Both the position numbers and the translations under genes were made by a program. From Citrobacter sp. Marseille-Q6884 (GTDB taxonomy: Bacteria; Pseudomonadota; Gammaproteobacteria; Enterobacterales; Enterobacteriaceae), in assembly GCF_945906775.1 (NCBI RefSeq), contig NZ_CAMDRE010000003.1:1-64000 (forward strand): a DNA stretch of 64,000 nt, in the 5' to 3' direction. The number at the start of each line of letters is the position of its first letter. The stretch's first letter is position 1. The notes beneath the pieces are model-generated. The model worked only from the letters and a program-made list of their open reading frames with translations. It ran no database searches and had not been told where the DNA came from. Positions 53,200 to 61,662 of this stretch are shown here, piece by piece.

Positions 53200-53660
53200 G
53201 CGTATTTCCGCATACTTATCGTACAGACGTTTTGGTAAAAATAACAGCTGCGGGCAAGTTGCAGAACGCTTAGCAACTCAGCAACGGGGTACTTTTTCTT
53301 AAGGGCATCAACTATCAGGGTTTTCTCCCTGTTTTTCAGTTTCAGAAAGCTGACGCCCAGATCTTTTTTTATCAGTTCATTCGCCTTTGTCAGTATGTCA
53401 CGTTCGAGCTGCAGCTGATGAACCTGCTTCCTGAGACGCTGGATTTCACCGAGTAAAGCATCCTGATTTTTATCCTGAGGGGCTGACTTTCGTTTGCGCA
53501 TGGATTGATAAGCCTCGTCACTGATAAGGTCTTTCTTCCATTTGTACAGGACCGGGACGCTGACGCCTATGCTTTGTGCAACTTTACGCGCGGTTCCACG
53601 TCGGTTACAGAGCTCCCGGACGGCCTGAGACCTCTCTTCCGGGCTGAAGCATTTGTTTCG
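53196..53660 (-). CDS. IS3-family OrfA
   Basis: A helix-turn-helix plus leucine zipper protein: CFSPEERSQAVRELCNRRG, then VLYKWKKDL and the zipper LLGEIQRLRKQVHQLQLERD. Here it runs longer than usual into orfB-type sequence (YPVAELLSVLQLARSCYFYQ), so the A/B frame change may be a programmed shift or an indel. The true start is unclear because the frame continues upstream into the interrupted gene. Confidence 0.7.
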   Translation of the reverse strand, partial: RNKCFSPEERSQAVRELCNRRGTARKVAQSIGVSVPVLYKWKKDLISDEAYQSMRKRKSAPQDKNQDALLGEIQRLRKQVHQLQLERDILTKANELIKKDLGVSFLKLKNREKTLIVDALKKKYPVAELLSVLQLARSCYFYQNVCTISMRKYA

Positions 53661-53808
53661 TGGGGACTGAACCAGGCTTCGATGGCGGGCAGGAACTGCC
53701 ACAGCAGCATGAGTGCGGCGATGCAGCCAGTGATGACGAGCCAGCGCCGGATGAATCGATCCGGCTCCGGGCGGCTGTAGGGGTCGGGTAGGTCACGTCA
53801 TTCTCCAT
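53655..53808 (-). pseudogene. Start of a degP-like serine protease, cut by IS3
   Basis: From the ATG at 53808 the frame reads MENDVTYP. After one missing base it continues as DPYSRPEPDRFIRRW, LVITGCIAALMLLWQFLPA and IEAWFSP, a signal anchor like that of periplasmic trypsin-like proteases in heat-resistance islands. The IS3 element then cuts it. The frame and product rest on my memory of such proteins, so the name is tentative. Confidence 0.5.
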
Positions 53809-53815
53809 GTTGAAA

Positions 53816-54778
53816 TCAGCGCCAAAGGCCGCCAGTGCGCCAGCGTGGCGGACGTGGTGATACGGTCACTTCGGGGTCGAAACGGGCCGATGGAAACGGC
53901 GGCATCGCGGGCGGCGGAGCTAGTTCTAGCAAGCGCTCAATGCGTTCAGCCGTCGCTGGATGCGTGCGCAACCAGGAGGGTTCCGGATTGCCCCATCCGG
54001 GCAGCAGCCAGGCGCGCCAGGAGCGGCTCACCCGCTCGATCTTGGCGAGCGCTGAGGCCAGCCCGTGCGGGTCGCCGGTCAATTCGGCAGCGAGCCGGTC
54101 GGCGTCGAATTCGCGCACCCTGGACAAGCCCAACTGAGCCAGCAAGGCCAGCTGTGGCGCGACCGCAAGTAGAAGCAACGCGGGCCAATTGACTTCCGTG
54201 ACTCCAAGCAATAGCGTTGGCAAACTGAGCACGATCGCAAGCTGCCCCAACAAGGCCAGAAGATGGGTGAGCCGGCTGATGGAATCGGCCAAGCCCATGA
54301 CACGCAAATCCTCGTTCGCAATATGCGCGATTTCGTGGCCGAGCACGCCGGTCAACTCGCGGGGCGTGAGGCTACGCAGCAGGCCGTCGGTCAGCGCGAT
54401 GGCCGCGTGATGCTTCGAACCGGTGGCGAAGGCGTTGACGACCCCGCTGGGCACGTAGTGCGGTACCGGCACGGTAGGCAGCCCGGCCCGCGCCGCCAGT
54501 TCGCGCAACACAGCCCAAAGATCGGGCGCTTCATCCGGGTGCAGGGGGCGTGCGCCATACAGCCGCAAGGTCAGCCCGGAGGCGGCCGCCGGTTCAAGCA
54601 GCAGGGTGAACCCCGCAGCCGCAAGCGCCAGCCAAAGCCCGCCGTCACCCAACAGCAGGCTGCCAGCGACGGCGGCAATTCCGAGCAGGGTCAGCACCAA
54701 CAGCACGGTTTGCAGGCGATTGTGCCAGCGATGCCGCGCGCCGACATTCTGCGCGTGGCGCAGATCACGACTGATCAT
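53816..54778 (-). CDS. M48-family membrane metalloprotease
   Basis: A 320-residue HtpX-like protease. Two membrane segments lie near residues 24-65. The zinc motif is GHEIAHIANEDLRVMG, and a distal Glu lies in REFDADRLAAELTGDP. It probably removes damaged membrane proteins under heat stress. The start MISRDLRHAQN is used because it overlaps the psiE end by only 14 bp. Confidence 0.85.
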   Translation of the reverse strand: MISRDLRHAQNVGARHRWHNRLQTVLLVLTLLGIAAVAGSLLLGDGGLWLALAAAGFTLLLEPAAASGLTLRLYGARPLHPDEAPDLWAVLRELAARAGLPTVPVPHYVPSGVVNAFATGSKHHAAIALTDGLLRSLTPRELTGVLGHEIAHIANEDLRVMGLADSISRLTHLLALLGQLAIVLSLPTLLLGVTEVNWPALLLLAVAPQLALLAQLGLSRVREFDADRLAAELTGDPHGLASALAKIERVSRSWRAWLLPGWGNPEPSWLRTHPATAERIERLLELAPPPAMPPFPSARFDPEVTVSPRPPRWRTGGLWR

Positions 54779-55253
54779 CTGAGCTTTCCCCGGCTGTCCG
54801 GTCATCGCGCTCGCGCAGCAGCCAGTAAGTCGCCCCGAGGGCCAGTGTCGCGCCTGCAAGCGCCGCGACCTTGGCGGGGCCGGTCTCCGGGTCGAGGATC
54901 ACGAATTTACGCGCCAGGGCGATCAGCCCGATCAGGATCACCGTCTTGACCTGGATGATGCTGTCGCGCCGCAAGGCCACCCTCACGATGGAATGCTTGA
55001 ACTCCATGGCAATGAGCAGCGTCATGATCATGCCGAACACGGTCTGGAAGACCTTGTGATCGAGCGGATTGAATGCATCAATGATCAGCAGGCTGAAGAC
55101 GATCGAGATCAGCTGCAGCAGCGAGACCACGATGATAACGGCAATGATTGCGGACAGCGCGAGCGCGATCACCTGTTCAAAGCGCTCGTAGAACGTCATC
55201 ACTGCCCATTGGGCGCGAAATGTTTTGATCGGGTCTGCTTGCTTTTCCTTCAT
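54765..55253 (-). CDS. psiE: PsiE-family membrane protein
   Basis: A 162-residue protein with about four membrane segments (FEQVIALALSAIIAVIIVVSL and following). It fits the PsiE family of heat-resistance islands. The frame continues upstream without a stop into a GGDEF remnant, so the start MKEKQADPIK at 55253 is chosen by homology. Its function is unknown. Confidence 0.8.
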   Translation of the reverse strand: MKEKQADPIKTFRAQWAVMTFYERFEQVIALALSAIIAVIIVVSLLQLISIVFSLLIIDAFNPLDHKVFQTVFGMIMTLLIAMEFKHSIVRVALRRDSIIQVKTVILIGLIALARKFVILDPETGPAKVAALAGATLALGATYWLLRERDDRTAGESSDDQS

Positions 55254-55949
55254 CGCCACTCCTCTCAATTCTGAAATACTTGTGCGCCCACAACTTGGTT
55301 GCACCCTTGTCTTTTTTGCCTGGTAGAGCGCGCTGTCCGCCTGCAGCATCACCTGCTCGACAGAGTGCAAACGGGGGTCAAGGAGAGCCCCCCCCATGCT
55401 GGCGCTATAGCTGATCGACACCTCTCCACACACCACCGCTGTCGCCGCAGTGTCCTGACGAAATCGCTCCGCCCATACTTGGGCGCCTTCTATCGATGCC
55501 GCTTCCAACAACACAGCGAATTCCTCCCCCCAATCCGGGCAGCCATGTCGGTTGCGCGAACATGTTCCCTCAACCGTGAAGCAAAGGGGTCGGTGATCAC
55601 CATACGCAGCAACTGCTGCTCTATTTCCTTGCGAGAAGAGATGTCGAACAGAGTACCGACTATCAGTTGCCTGCCCGCGTCACCCAGCCATGGGCCTTGT
55701 TCCTCGAAAGTCGAGTTGCCAGAGGATCAGGTGAACAGATGGGCCGCGCCGTCACGCGAACGGATGGCCAGCGAGCGGGAGGGCAGTGCCGCCGCTGATG
55801 AGCAGTCCCCACGGCGTGGCCGACTGCTCATCACGCTTGTAGACGCCCGCGTGACCTGCGGCCACGACCGCCACCGCGATCGAGGCCAGGGAGGCTGCCC
55901 ATGCCAGTGCCAGGCCGATGGGGTCGGACACGGCAGCCTCGCCCGCCAT
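55254..55949 (-). pseudogene. Decayed membrane-PAS-GGDEF gene
   Basis: It begins with ATG at 55949, overlapping the clpK stop by one base, and reads a membrane segment (IGLALAWAASLASIAVAVVAA). A shift then leads to PAS-like AIRSRDGAAHLFT, a TGA where Trp is expected, and GPWLGDAGRQLIVGTLFDIS SRKEIEQQLL. An internal deletion follows VITDP, another shift lies at IGG(E)EF, then comes the GGDEF tail (LLEAASIEGAQVWAERF ... ADSALYQAKK). At least four lesions make it dead. Confidence 0.75.
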
Positions 55950-58744
55950 CAAGATGCGTCGCTCGCCTTCGCGGCATCCGGCTGCTCCGGCTCGGCCGGG
56001 GTCTGCGGTGGCTCTTTGCGTTCGAACACCACGCGTTCGGCCTTGTCGTCCCAGCGTGCGCTGGCGTGATCGCCCTTGCCGATGCCGCCGCCGAGCATCT
56101 CGCGCGCCAGCGCAGTTTCCAGCTCGCTGCGGATCAGGCGCTTGAGTTCACGCGCACCGAACTCGGGCTTGTAGCCTTCTTCCGCGAAATGGTCGATCAG
56201 CGTCTGATCGAAAGTGAGCGTCACGCCCTGGCTGGCGGCGCTGCGCGCCACGCGATCGAGCTGCAGGCCGACGATGTGGCGGATCTCCTCCTTGCCCAGC
56301 GCATGGAAGACGATGATCTCGTCGATGCGGTTGAGGAACTCGGGCCGGAAATGGCCGCGCAGCACGTCCATGACTCCGGCCTTGGTCTTTTCGTACTCCT
56401 CGCCGGCCGCCCCGCGCGCCTTCAGCCGTCGCTGGATGATGTCCGAACCCAGGTTGGACGTGGCGATGATGATGGTGTTGGTGAAATCCACCACCCGGCC
56501 CTTGCCGTCGGTGAGGCGACCGTCGTCGAACACTTGCAGCAGGATGTTGTATACGTCAGGGTGTGCCTTCTCGATCTCGTCGAGCAGCAGCACGCTGTAG
56601 GGCTTGCGCCGCACCTTCTCGGTGAGCTGACCGCCTTCGTCGTAACCGACATAGCCCGGAGGCGCGCCCACCAATCGCGCCACGGTATGGCGTTCGCCAT
56701 ATTCCGACATGTCGATGCGCAACAGGGCGTGCTCATCGCCGTAGATCGATTCGGCCAATGCCTTGGCGAGCTCGGTCTTGCCCACCCCGGTCGGGCCCAG
56801 AAACAGGAAGGTAGCCACCGGTTTGCTGCCTTCACGCAGGCCGGCGCGGGACAGCCGCACGGCATCGGCCACGGCACGGACCGCCTCGTCTTGTCCCACC
56901 AGGCGCTCGTGCAGCCGTTGTTCCAAGTGCAGCAGCTTTTCGCGCTCTTCCACCGTCAACTCGTTGACCGGGATGCCGGTCAGGCGCGAGACGATCTGCG
57001 CCACGTGTTCCGCCTTGACCTCGGCACTGCCGGAGGCCCGCTCCCGCTCCCAGTCCTCGACGAGCTTCTTGAGCTCGGCCTCCTTGGCTTCGATGCGCTT
57101 CCCGAGCTCGGCGGCCTGGTCGTACTGCTTGCGCGCGGCCACGTAATCCTGTTCACGCCGCAGCTGGTGCAGTTCGGACTCCAGCTCCTGCACGGCCACC
57201 GGCCGGGCCGTGGCCGACAGCTTCACGCGCGCGGCCGCCTGGTCGAGCAAGTCGATCGCCTTGTCCGGCAGGAAGCGCGCCGTGATGTAGCGGTCGGACA
57301 ACTCGGCCGCCGCGATGATCGCGTCCTCGGAGATGCTGACCTTGTGGTGCGCCTCGAAGGTGTCGCGCAGGCCGCGCAGAATCATGATGGCCTGGGCCAC
57401 CGTCGGCTCGGGTACCGTCACCGGCTGGAAGCGCCGCTCCAGTGCGGCATCCTTCTCGATGTATTTCTGGTACTCGTTCAGCGTCGTGGCGCCGATCAGG
57501 TTGAGTTCACCGCGCGCCATCATCGGTTTGAACACGTTGGCCACGTCCAGCCCGCCTTCGCCACCGCCCTGGCCGGCACCGACGATGGTGTGCACCTCGT
57601 CGATGAACAAAATCAGCTCGCCCTGGTGCTCGGTCACCTCCTTCAGCACCTTCTGCACGCGCTCCTCGAACTCGCCGCGATATTTGGCGCCGGCCACCAT
57701 GGCGTTGATGTTGAGTTCCACCAGGCGCTTGTCGCGCAAGGTCTCGGGCACTTCACCCGCCACCATGCGCTGCGCCAGCCCTTCGACGATGGCGGTCTTG
57801 CCCACACCCGGCTCGCCGATCAGCACCGGGTTGTTCTTCTTGCGCCGGGCCAGCACCTCGATGGTGGTTTCGATCTCCTGCGCGCGGCCGATCACCGGGT
57901 CGAGCTTGCCGTCGCGCGCCATCTTGGTCAGGTCGCGCGAGTACTTGTCGAGTTCTGGCGTGTTGGTCGGCGTCTCAGCGCGGCCATCCTCGGCGCCCTT
58001 GCCGACCACCTTGCTGACCTGTTGGCGCAGCGCCTGCGGCGTCAGGCCGTAGCGGCGCAGCAGGTTGGCGGCCAGCCCTTCGCCTTCCTCAGCCAGACCG
58101 ATCAGGAAATGCTCTGGACCGACATAAGAATGGCCGAGTTCATTGGAGGCCACGAAGGCGCGGCTGAGCGCATCCTTCACGCGCGGCGACACGCCGATCT
58201 CGCCCTCGAAGGGCTTGTCCCCGCGCTTGGCCTCAGACTCGATCTGCCGCTTGAGGTCATCGACCTTGATCTTGAACTGACCCAGGATGGTCTTGACCAC
58301 GTCGCTGTCGGCCAGCGCCAGCAGCAGATGTTCGGTATCCACCTCGGAGCGGCCAAATTCGGCAGCGTGTTTGGCGGCCTCCTGCAGCAAGGCTTCCGAC
58401 TGTTCGCTGATGCGGCTGGCCAGCCCACTGCCGCGACGGCGCGGCGCACCCGAACCTGCGGCGGCGGGCTCGCCAAACGAGGCATCGACCACGTCATCGG
58501 TATCGGCGGCAACTGGCGTCGCGTCGTCGCCGATGCGGAAGAAGTCACTGCCGAGGAAGTCCTCGAACAGGCCGCTGCGCGAGCCGAACAAGGCTTCCAG
58601 CGGCGAAACGGTGCGCTTTTGCTGGCGCACTAATTGCCGGTAATGGTCGTCGCACAACAGCATGGTGCTGTGACGACCGTTGAGATTGGCTTCCACCCGC
58701 ACGGTGGCGGGTTGGCCGCAGACCTGGCATTGTTTTCTGGCCAT
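55949..58744 (-). CDS. clpK: Heat-shock disaggregase ClpK
   Basis: A 931-residue Hsp100/Clp ATPase that gives high heat tolerance in Klebsiella. An N-terminal zinc finger (CQVCGQ ... LLCDDH) is followed by Clp-N repeats (about residues 110-250). AAA1 has GEPGVGKT and ILFIDEVHT, AAA2 has GPTGVGKTELAKALAE and VLLLDEIEKAH, and a charged middle domain lies between. The start MARKQCQVCG is chosen; the longer frame is from direct repeats of GGTTGACAA. It follows hsp20 on the same strand. Confidence 0.96.
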   Translation of the reverse strand: MARKQCQVCGQPATVRVEANLNGRHSTMLLCDDHYRQLVRQQKRTVSPLEALFGSRSGLFEDFLGSDFFRIGDDATPVAADTDDVVDASFGEPAAAGSGAPRRRGSGLASRISEQSEALLQEAAKHAAEFGRSEVDTEHLLLALADSDVVKTILGQFKIKVDDLKRQIESEAKRGDKPFEGEIGVSPRVKDALSRAFVASNELGHSYVGPEHFLIGLAEEGEGLAANLLRRYGLTPQALRQQVSKVVGKGAEDGRAETPTNTPELDKYSRDLTKMARDGKLDPVIGRAQEIETTIEVLARRKKNNPVLIGEPGVGKTAIVEGLAQRMVAGEVPETLRDKRLVELNINAMVAGAKYRGEFEERVQKVLKEVTEHQGELILFIDEVHTIVGAGQGGGEGGLDVANVFKPMMARGELNLIGATTLNEYQKYIEKDAALERRFQPVTVPEPTVAQAIMILRGLRDTFEAHHKVSISEDAIIAAAELSDRYITARFLPDKAIDLLDQAAARVKLSATARPVAVQELESELHQLRREQDYVAARKQYDQAAELGKRIEAKEAELKKLVEDWERERASGSAEVKAEHVAQIVSRLTGIPVNELTVEEREKLLHLEQRLHERLVGQDEAVRAVADAVRLSRAGLREGSKPVATFLFLGPTGVGKTELAKALAESIYGDEHALLRIDMSEYGERHTVARLVGAPPGYVGYDEGGQLTEKVRRKPYSVLLLDEIEKAHPDVYNILLQVFDDGRLTDGKGRVVDFTNTIIIATSNLGSDIIQRRLKARGAAGEEYEKTKAGVMDVLRGHFRPEFLNRIDEIIVFHALGKEEIRHIVGLQLDRVARSAASQGVTLTFDQTLIDHFAEEGYKPEFGARELKRLIRSELETALAREMLGGGIGKGDHASARWDDKAERVVFERKEPPQTPAEPEQPDAAKASDAS

Positions 58745-58858
58745 GCTGATGCTCCTGAGAAGGTTGACAAGGTTGACAAGGTTGAGGCGACGAGGCATCG
58801 CGAACCGCGACTCCTCGTCTCGTGCCGGGTTTTTCTTGTGACGAACGAGCCGGCGACG

Positions 58859-59428
58859 TCAGCCGTTGATCGGGATCGAGCGTCCCTGCTTCGGCGCGCT
58901 GACCTCGCGCTTGTCGATCGTGACCGTGAGCACCCCGTTCTTGAACGATGCTTTGATCGAATCCTGGTTGGCGTCGTCAGGCAGGTTCAAGGCACGCTGA
59001 AAGCTGCCGTAGGAGCGCTCCACACGGTGGAAGCCACCTTCCTTCTTCTCCTGTTCCTGGCGCTTCTCGCCACGCACCATCAGCACGTCGTTGTCGAGAG
59101 TGATCTGGATGTCCTTCTCCTCGACACCGGGCACTTCCAGGGCAATCTTGTACTGCTTGTCGGTTTCCTGGATGTCCAGGGCCGGCTTCAGCATGCCCGA
59201 CCAATCGGATGGCCACTGCGGCATGTTCAACGCCGGAAAACCGAAGCCCCGGAATGCGTCATCGAACAGCCGGTCGATTTCCCGATGCAGTTGCAGGATC
59301 GGGCTGACTGGCCCGCTCGCCGCTGGCAGGTCATTGCGCTGCACCGGCAGGGAAGAGACGGTCTGCTGCTCTTGCTGCTCGTTCTTGAACCAGTTCCAGG
59401 GAGCCAACTTCTTGAAATCGATGTCCAT
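58859..59428 (-). CDS. hsp20: Small heat-shock protein Hsp20
   Basis: A 189-residue alpha-crystallin-type chaperone. The crystallin core runs from about residue 80 (PALDIQETDKQYKIALEVPG) to VLTVTIDKREV, with the C-terminal IPING anchor. GGAGGT lies 5 bp before the ATG. It precedes clpK and acts with it on aggregates. Confidence 0.93.
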   Translation of the reverse strand: MDIDFKKLAPWNWFKNEQQEQQTVSSLPVQRNDLPAASGPVSPILQLHREIDRLFDDAFRGFGFPALNMPQWPSDWSGMLKPALDIQETDKQYKIALEVPGVEEKDIQITLDNDVLMVRGEKRQEQEKKEGGFHRVERSYGSFQRALNLPDDANQDSIKASFKNGVLTVTIDKREVSAPKQGRSIPING

Positions 59429-59462
59429 GTCATACCTCCAGAAAAATTGGAAAACGAGTTAC

Positions 59463-59744
59463 TCAAGCCCTTTGCCTGCTGTGACGGGCAGTGCGCCCAG
59501 GCGACACGGGCTGCTCGGATGACTTCTGCTGTTCACGCTTGCGCATCACCTCCTTCTTTGCTGCGGCTCGGGTCTGATCATTGATCCACTGATCGATTTC
59601 ACTTTGAGGAAACCGCCACGTCCCGCCCACCTTGAAAGCCGGAATTTCCCCGTGCGCGGCGAGCCGATAAAGCGTCCGCTTGCCGACTTTCAAGTACGCA
59701 GCCAATTCATCGAGCGTGAAAATCACCTGTAGGTGCGCTTTCAT
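59463..59744 (-). CDS. Helix-turn-helix protein of the heat locus
   Basis: A 93-residue excisionase/MerR-like DNA-binding protein: FTLDELAAYLKVGKRTLYRLAAHG and GTWRFPQSEIDQWI form the winged helix. It heads the hsp20-clpK unit and probably regulates it. Its start codon lies in a 20-bp tandem duplication, and the strong GGAGAGGGTGAG ribosome site precedes the upstream copy rather than this ATG. Confidence 0.85.
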   Translation of the reverse strand: MKAHLQVIFTLDELAAYLKVGKRTLYRLAAHGEIPAFKVGGTWRFPQSEIDQWINDQTRAAAKKEVMRKREQQKSSEQPVSPGRTARHSRQRA

Positions 59745-59764
59745 CCCTGTAGGTGCGCTTTCAT
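59726..59764 (-). repeat. 20-bp tandem duplication with a leader frame
   Basis: CCTGTAGGTGCGCTTTCAT occurs at 59726-59744 and again at 59746-59764. On the minus strand the outer copy gives ATG at 59764 and an 8-codon frame MKAHLQG-stop, whose TGA overlaps the real ATG as ATGA. The ribosome site belongs to this leader. Confidence 0.75.
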
Positions 59765-59987
59765 CTCACCCTCTCCAATCGCGTCGCTTTGCGGTTCCGG
59801 CCAAGGAAATCCTTGTAATACTTTGTAAGATATTACGCTTACCATGACAGCCTTCAAGAGTCAATGTACAGCGTTCTCCCGCCCCATTGATGCAGGTCAA
59901 CTGCTCAGGCAAGGCGCAGCGGGGCGGTCTGATCAGGCAATGGACAGCGCCTGGCTCGTCAGCCTGCGTGTACCACAGGCGCCTCGA

Positions 59988-60254
59988 TCAAACACCGATC
60001 CTCACGTTGTAGCCGAGTGCCCGCAGCCCCTTGCTCGTCTGCATGTTCCTTGGCGGAAACTCGTCTGGGCGCGCCCAGACGACGATTTCCCCGAGGCTGC
60101 TCAGGCTAACGTGCGGAATTGCCCAGTCGTCGCTGCGGATCGCGTTCCAGAGTCGGGCCGAAACACTTCCGTTGCCCCAGACAACGTAGTTCAACAGTAT
60201 CCGTCCGGCCAACACACCTTCCCGACACCGCCGCCGAAGGCCATGGCCCATCAA
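59988..60254 (-). CDS. Unrecognised fragment
   Basis: An 88-residue frame with a plausible C-terminal half: RLWNAIRSDDWAIPHVSLSS, LGEIVVWARPDEFPPRN and SKGLRALGYNVRIGV. I do not recognise the family. It lies among transposon remnants and may be the end of a lost gene. The rest of 59765-60265 shows nothing clear. Confidence 0.35.
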   Translation of the reverse strand: MMGHGLRRRCREGVLAGRILLNYVVWGNGSVSARLWNAIRSDDWAIPHVSLSSLGEIVVWARPDEFPPRNMQTSKGLRALGYNVRIGV

Positions 60255-60265
60255 GCGGATTTTCC

Positions 60266-60590
60266 ATGCGCCCTCAGCGCCGTACCTACAGCAAATCTTT
60301 CAAGGCTCAGGTCATTCAGGAGTGTTCTGAACCCGGTGCCTCCATCGCAAACATCGCCTTGGGCTACAGCCTCAATGCCAACCTCGACCACAAATGGATT
60401 CGGCTGCCTACCCAGAAAACCACGGCTATCCAGCCAGCGTTCATCCCGTTGCCTTCTCAAATGCTCGGCGTGGGTTCGCATACTCAAGCGCGCTGCTGCG
60501 ATCATGAGTTTGATCCAGTCGGCCCGTAATAATGGGCACGATCCGTATGCCTATCTCAAGGATGTGCTGACACGGTTGCCGTCCCTGTAA
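60266..60590 (+). pseudogene. IS66-family remnant, internally deleted
   Basis: The start of an IS66 TnpA (MRPQRRTYSKSFKAQVIQEC and NIALGYSLNANL.HKWIR) is followed after a deletion by the end of TnpC (SLIQSARNNGHDPYAYLKDV, ending LTRLPSL). Both termini of the element's coding region survive without the middle. Confidence 0.75.
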
Positions 60591-60711
60591 CAGCCTGAAG
60601 TTGACCTGGGTAATCAAATACCGGTGTAGTGATTAGGAAACAGGGCTCGGATAACATCATGGCGCAGGTCACCCTGATCTTGACCCTCCATCTCCGAACA
60701 GCTTTTGTATC

Positions 60712-60774
60712 TTAAGTTAACGATGTCCGCTGCCGGTATTCCCTCGGGGAGTGATATCCCAGCGCGCTGTGCGG
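60712..60774 (-). pseudogene. IS3-family OrfB tail fused to IS1
   Basis: The last about 20 codons read HSALGYHSPREYRQRTSLT, the end of an IS3-family OrfB. The frame is broken at 60774, where IS1 begins without its left end. Confidence 0.65.
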
Positions 60775-61050
60775 GTGGCTTCCATTTCCATCAGATGTCC
60801 TTCCTGCTCCGCTACTGAAGGCGTGGTGCGTAACGGCAAAAGCACTGCCGGACATCAGCGCTATCTCTGCTCTCACTGCCGTAAAACATGGCAACTACAG
60901 TTCACTTACACCGCCTCTCAGCCCGGTACGCACCAGAAAATCATTGATATGGCCATGAATGGCGTTGGATGCCGGGCAACCGCCCGCATTATGGGCGTTG
61001 GCCTCAACACGATTTTACGTCACTTAAAAAACTCAGACCGCAGTCGGTAA
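60775..61050 (+). CDS. insA: IS1 InsA
   Basis: A 91-residue IS1 regulator and frameshift partner with intact zinc finger (CPSCSATEGVV and CSHCRKTW) and helix-turn-helix. Unlike the copy at 48448 it has no internal stop. The native promoter in the left end is lost. Confidence 0.85.
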   Translation: MASISIRCPSCSATEGVVRNGKSTAGHQRYLCSHCRKTWQLQFTYTASQPGTHQKIIDMAMNGVGCRATARIMGVGLNTILRHLKNSDRSR

Positions 61051-61472
61051 CCTCACGCATACAACCGGGCAGTGACGTCATTGTTTGCGCGGAAATGGAC
61101 GAACAGTGGGGTTACGTCGGTGCTAAATCACGCCAGCGCTGGTTGTTTTACGCGTATGACAGGATACGGAGGACGGTTGTGGCGCACGTATTCGGTGAAC
61201 GCACGTTGTCCACGCTGGAGCGTCTTCTGGGCCTGCTGTCGGCCTTTGAGGTCGTGGTATGGATGACGGATGGCTGGCCGCTTTATGAATCACGCCTGAA
61301 GGGAGAACTGCACGTTATCAGCAAGCGATATACGCAGCGCATTGAGCGGCATAACCTGAATCTGAGGCAGCATCTGGCAAGGCTGGGCAGGAAGTCACTG
61401 TCGTTCTCAAAATCGGTGGAGCTGCATGACAAAGTCATCGGGCATTATCTGAACATAAAACACTATCAGTAA
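60969..61472 (+). CDS. insB: IS1 InsB
   Basis: The 167-residue catalytic frame of IS1, almost the same as the copy at 48642; visible changes include TLSTLERLLGLL and LKGELHV. The element end is missing, so it could act only on other IS1 copies. Confidence 0.87.
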   Translation: MPGNRPHYGRWPQHDFTSLKKLRPQSVTSRIQPGSDVIVCAEMDEQWGYVGAKSRQRWLFYAYDRIRRTVVAHVFGERTLSTLERLLGLLSAFEVVVWMTDGWPLYESRLKGELHVISKRYTQRIERHNLNLRQHLARLGRKSLSFSKSVELHDKVIGHYLNIKHYQ

Positions 61473-61662
61473 GTTGGAGTCATTACCTTCTTTGCCGCCG
61501 GACATTGTCCGGCGCAACACCAAACGGGTCTGGCGGGCTGAGCCAATCCCGCAGGCAAATTCAGCCCTTACCGGATGGCTCAGCCCCCTACTCATTGGAA
61601 TTGGATATTCAACTTTCAGGGGCTACTGCGCCAGACTTCAGTCTTTAAAGTGATTGACTTAG

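Larger units (their letters stand above)
52440..53665 (-). mobile_element. IS3-family element, limits approximate
   Basis: Two overlapping leftward frames, orfA and orfB, fit an IS3-family element. It has interrupted a degP-like gene on the right near 53655-53665. No clean terminal repeats or target duplication were seen by eye. Confidence 0.75.
60775..61487 (+). mobile_element. IS1: IS1 lacking its left 55 bp
   Basis: This copy matches 48448-49160 in length, without indels, but starts at the GTG of insA. The left terminal repeat is missing and the right end TTGGAGTCATTACC remains. It is not mobile by itself. The 175 bp after it (61488-61662) hold no gene. Confidence 0.9.

Noticed and set aside
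55901..58633. A 910-codon open frame on the plus strand opposite clpK
   Set aside because: It is antisense to a complete clpK with all its motifs. Its length comes from high GC content.
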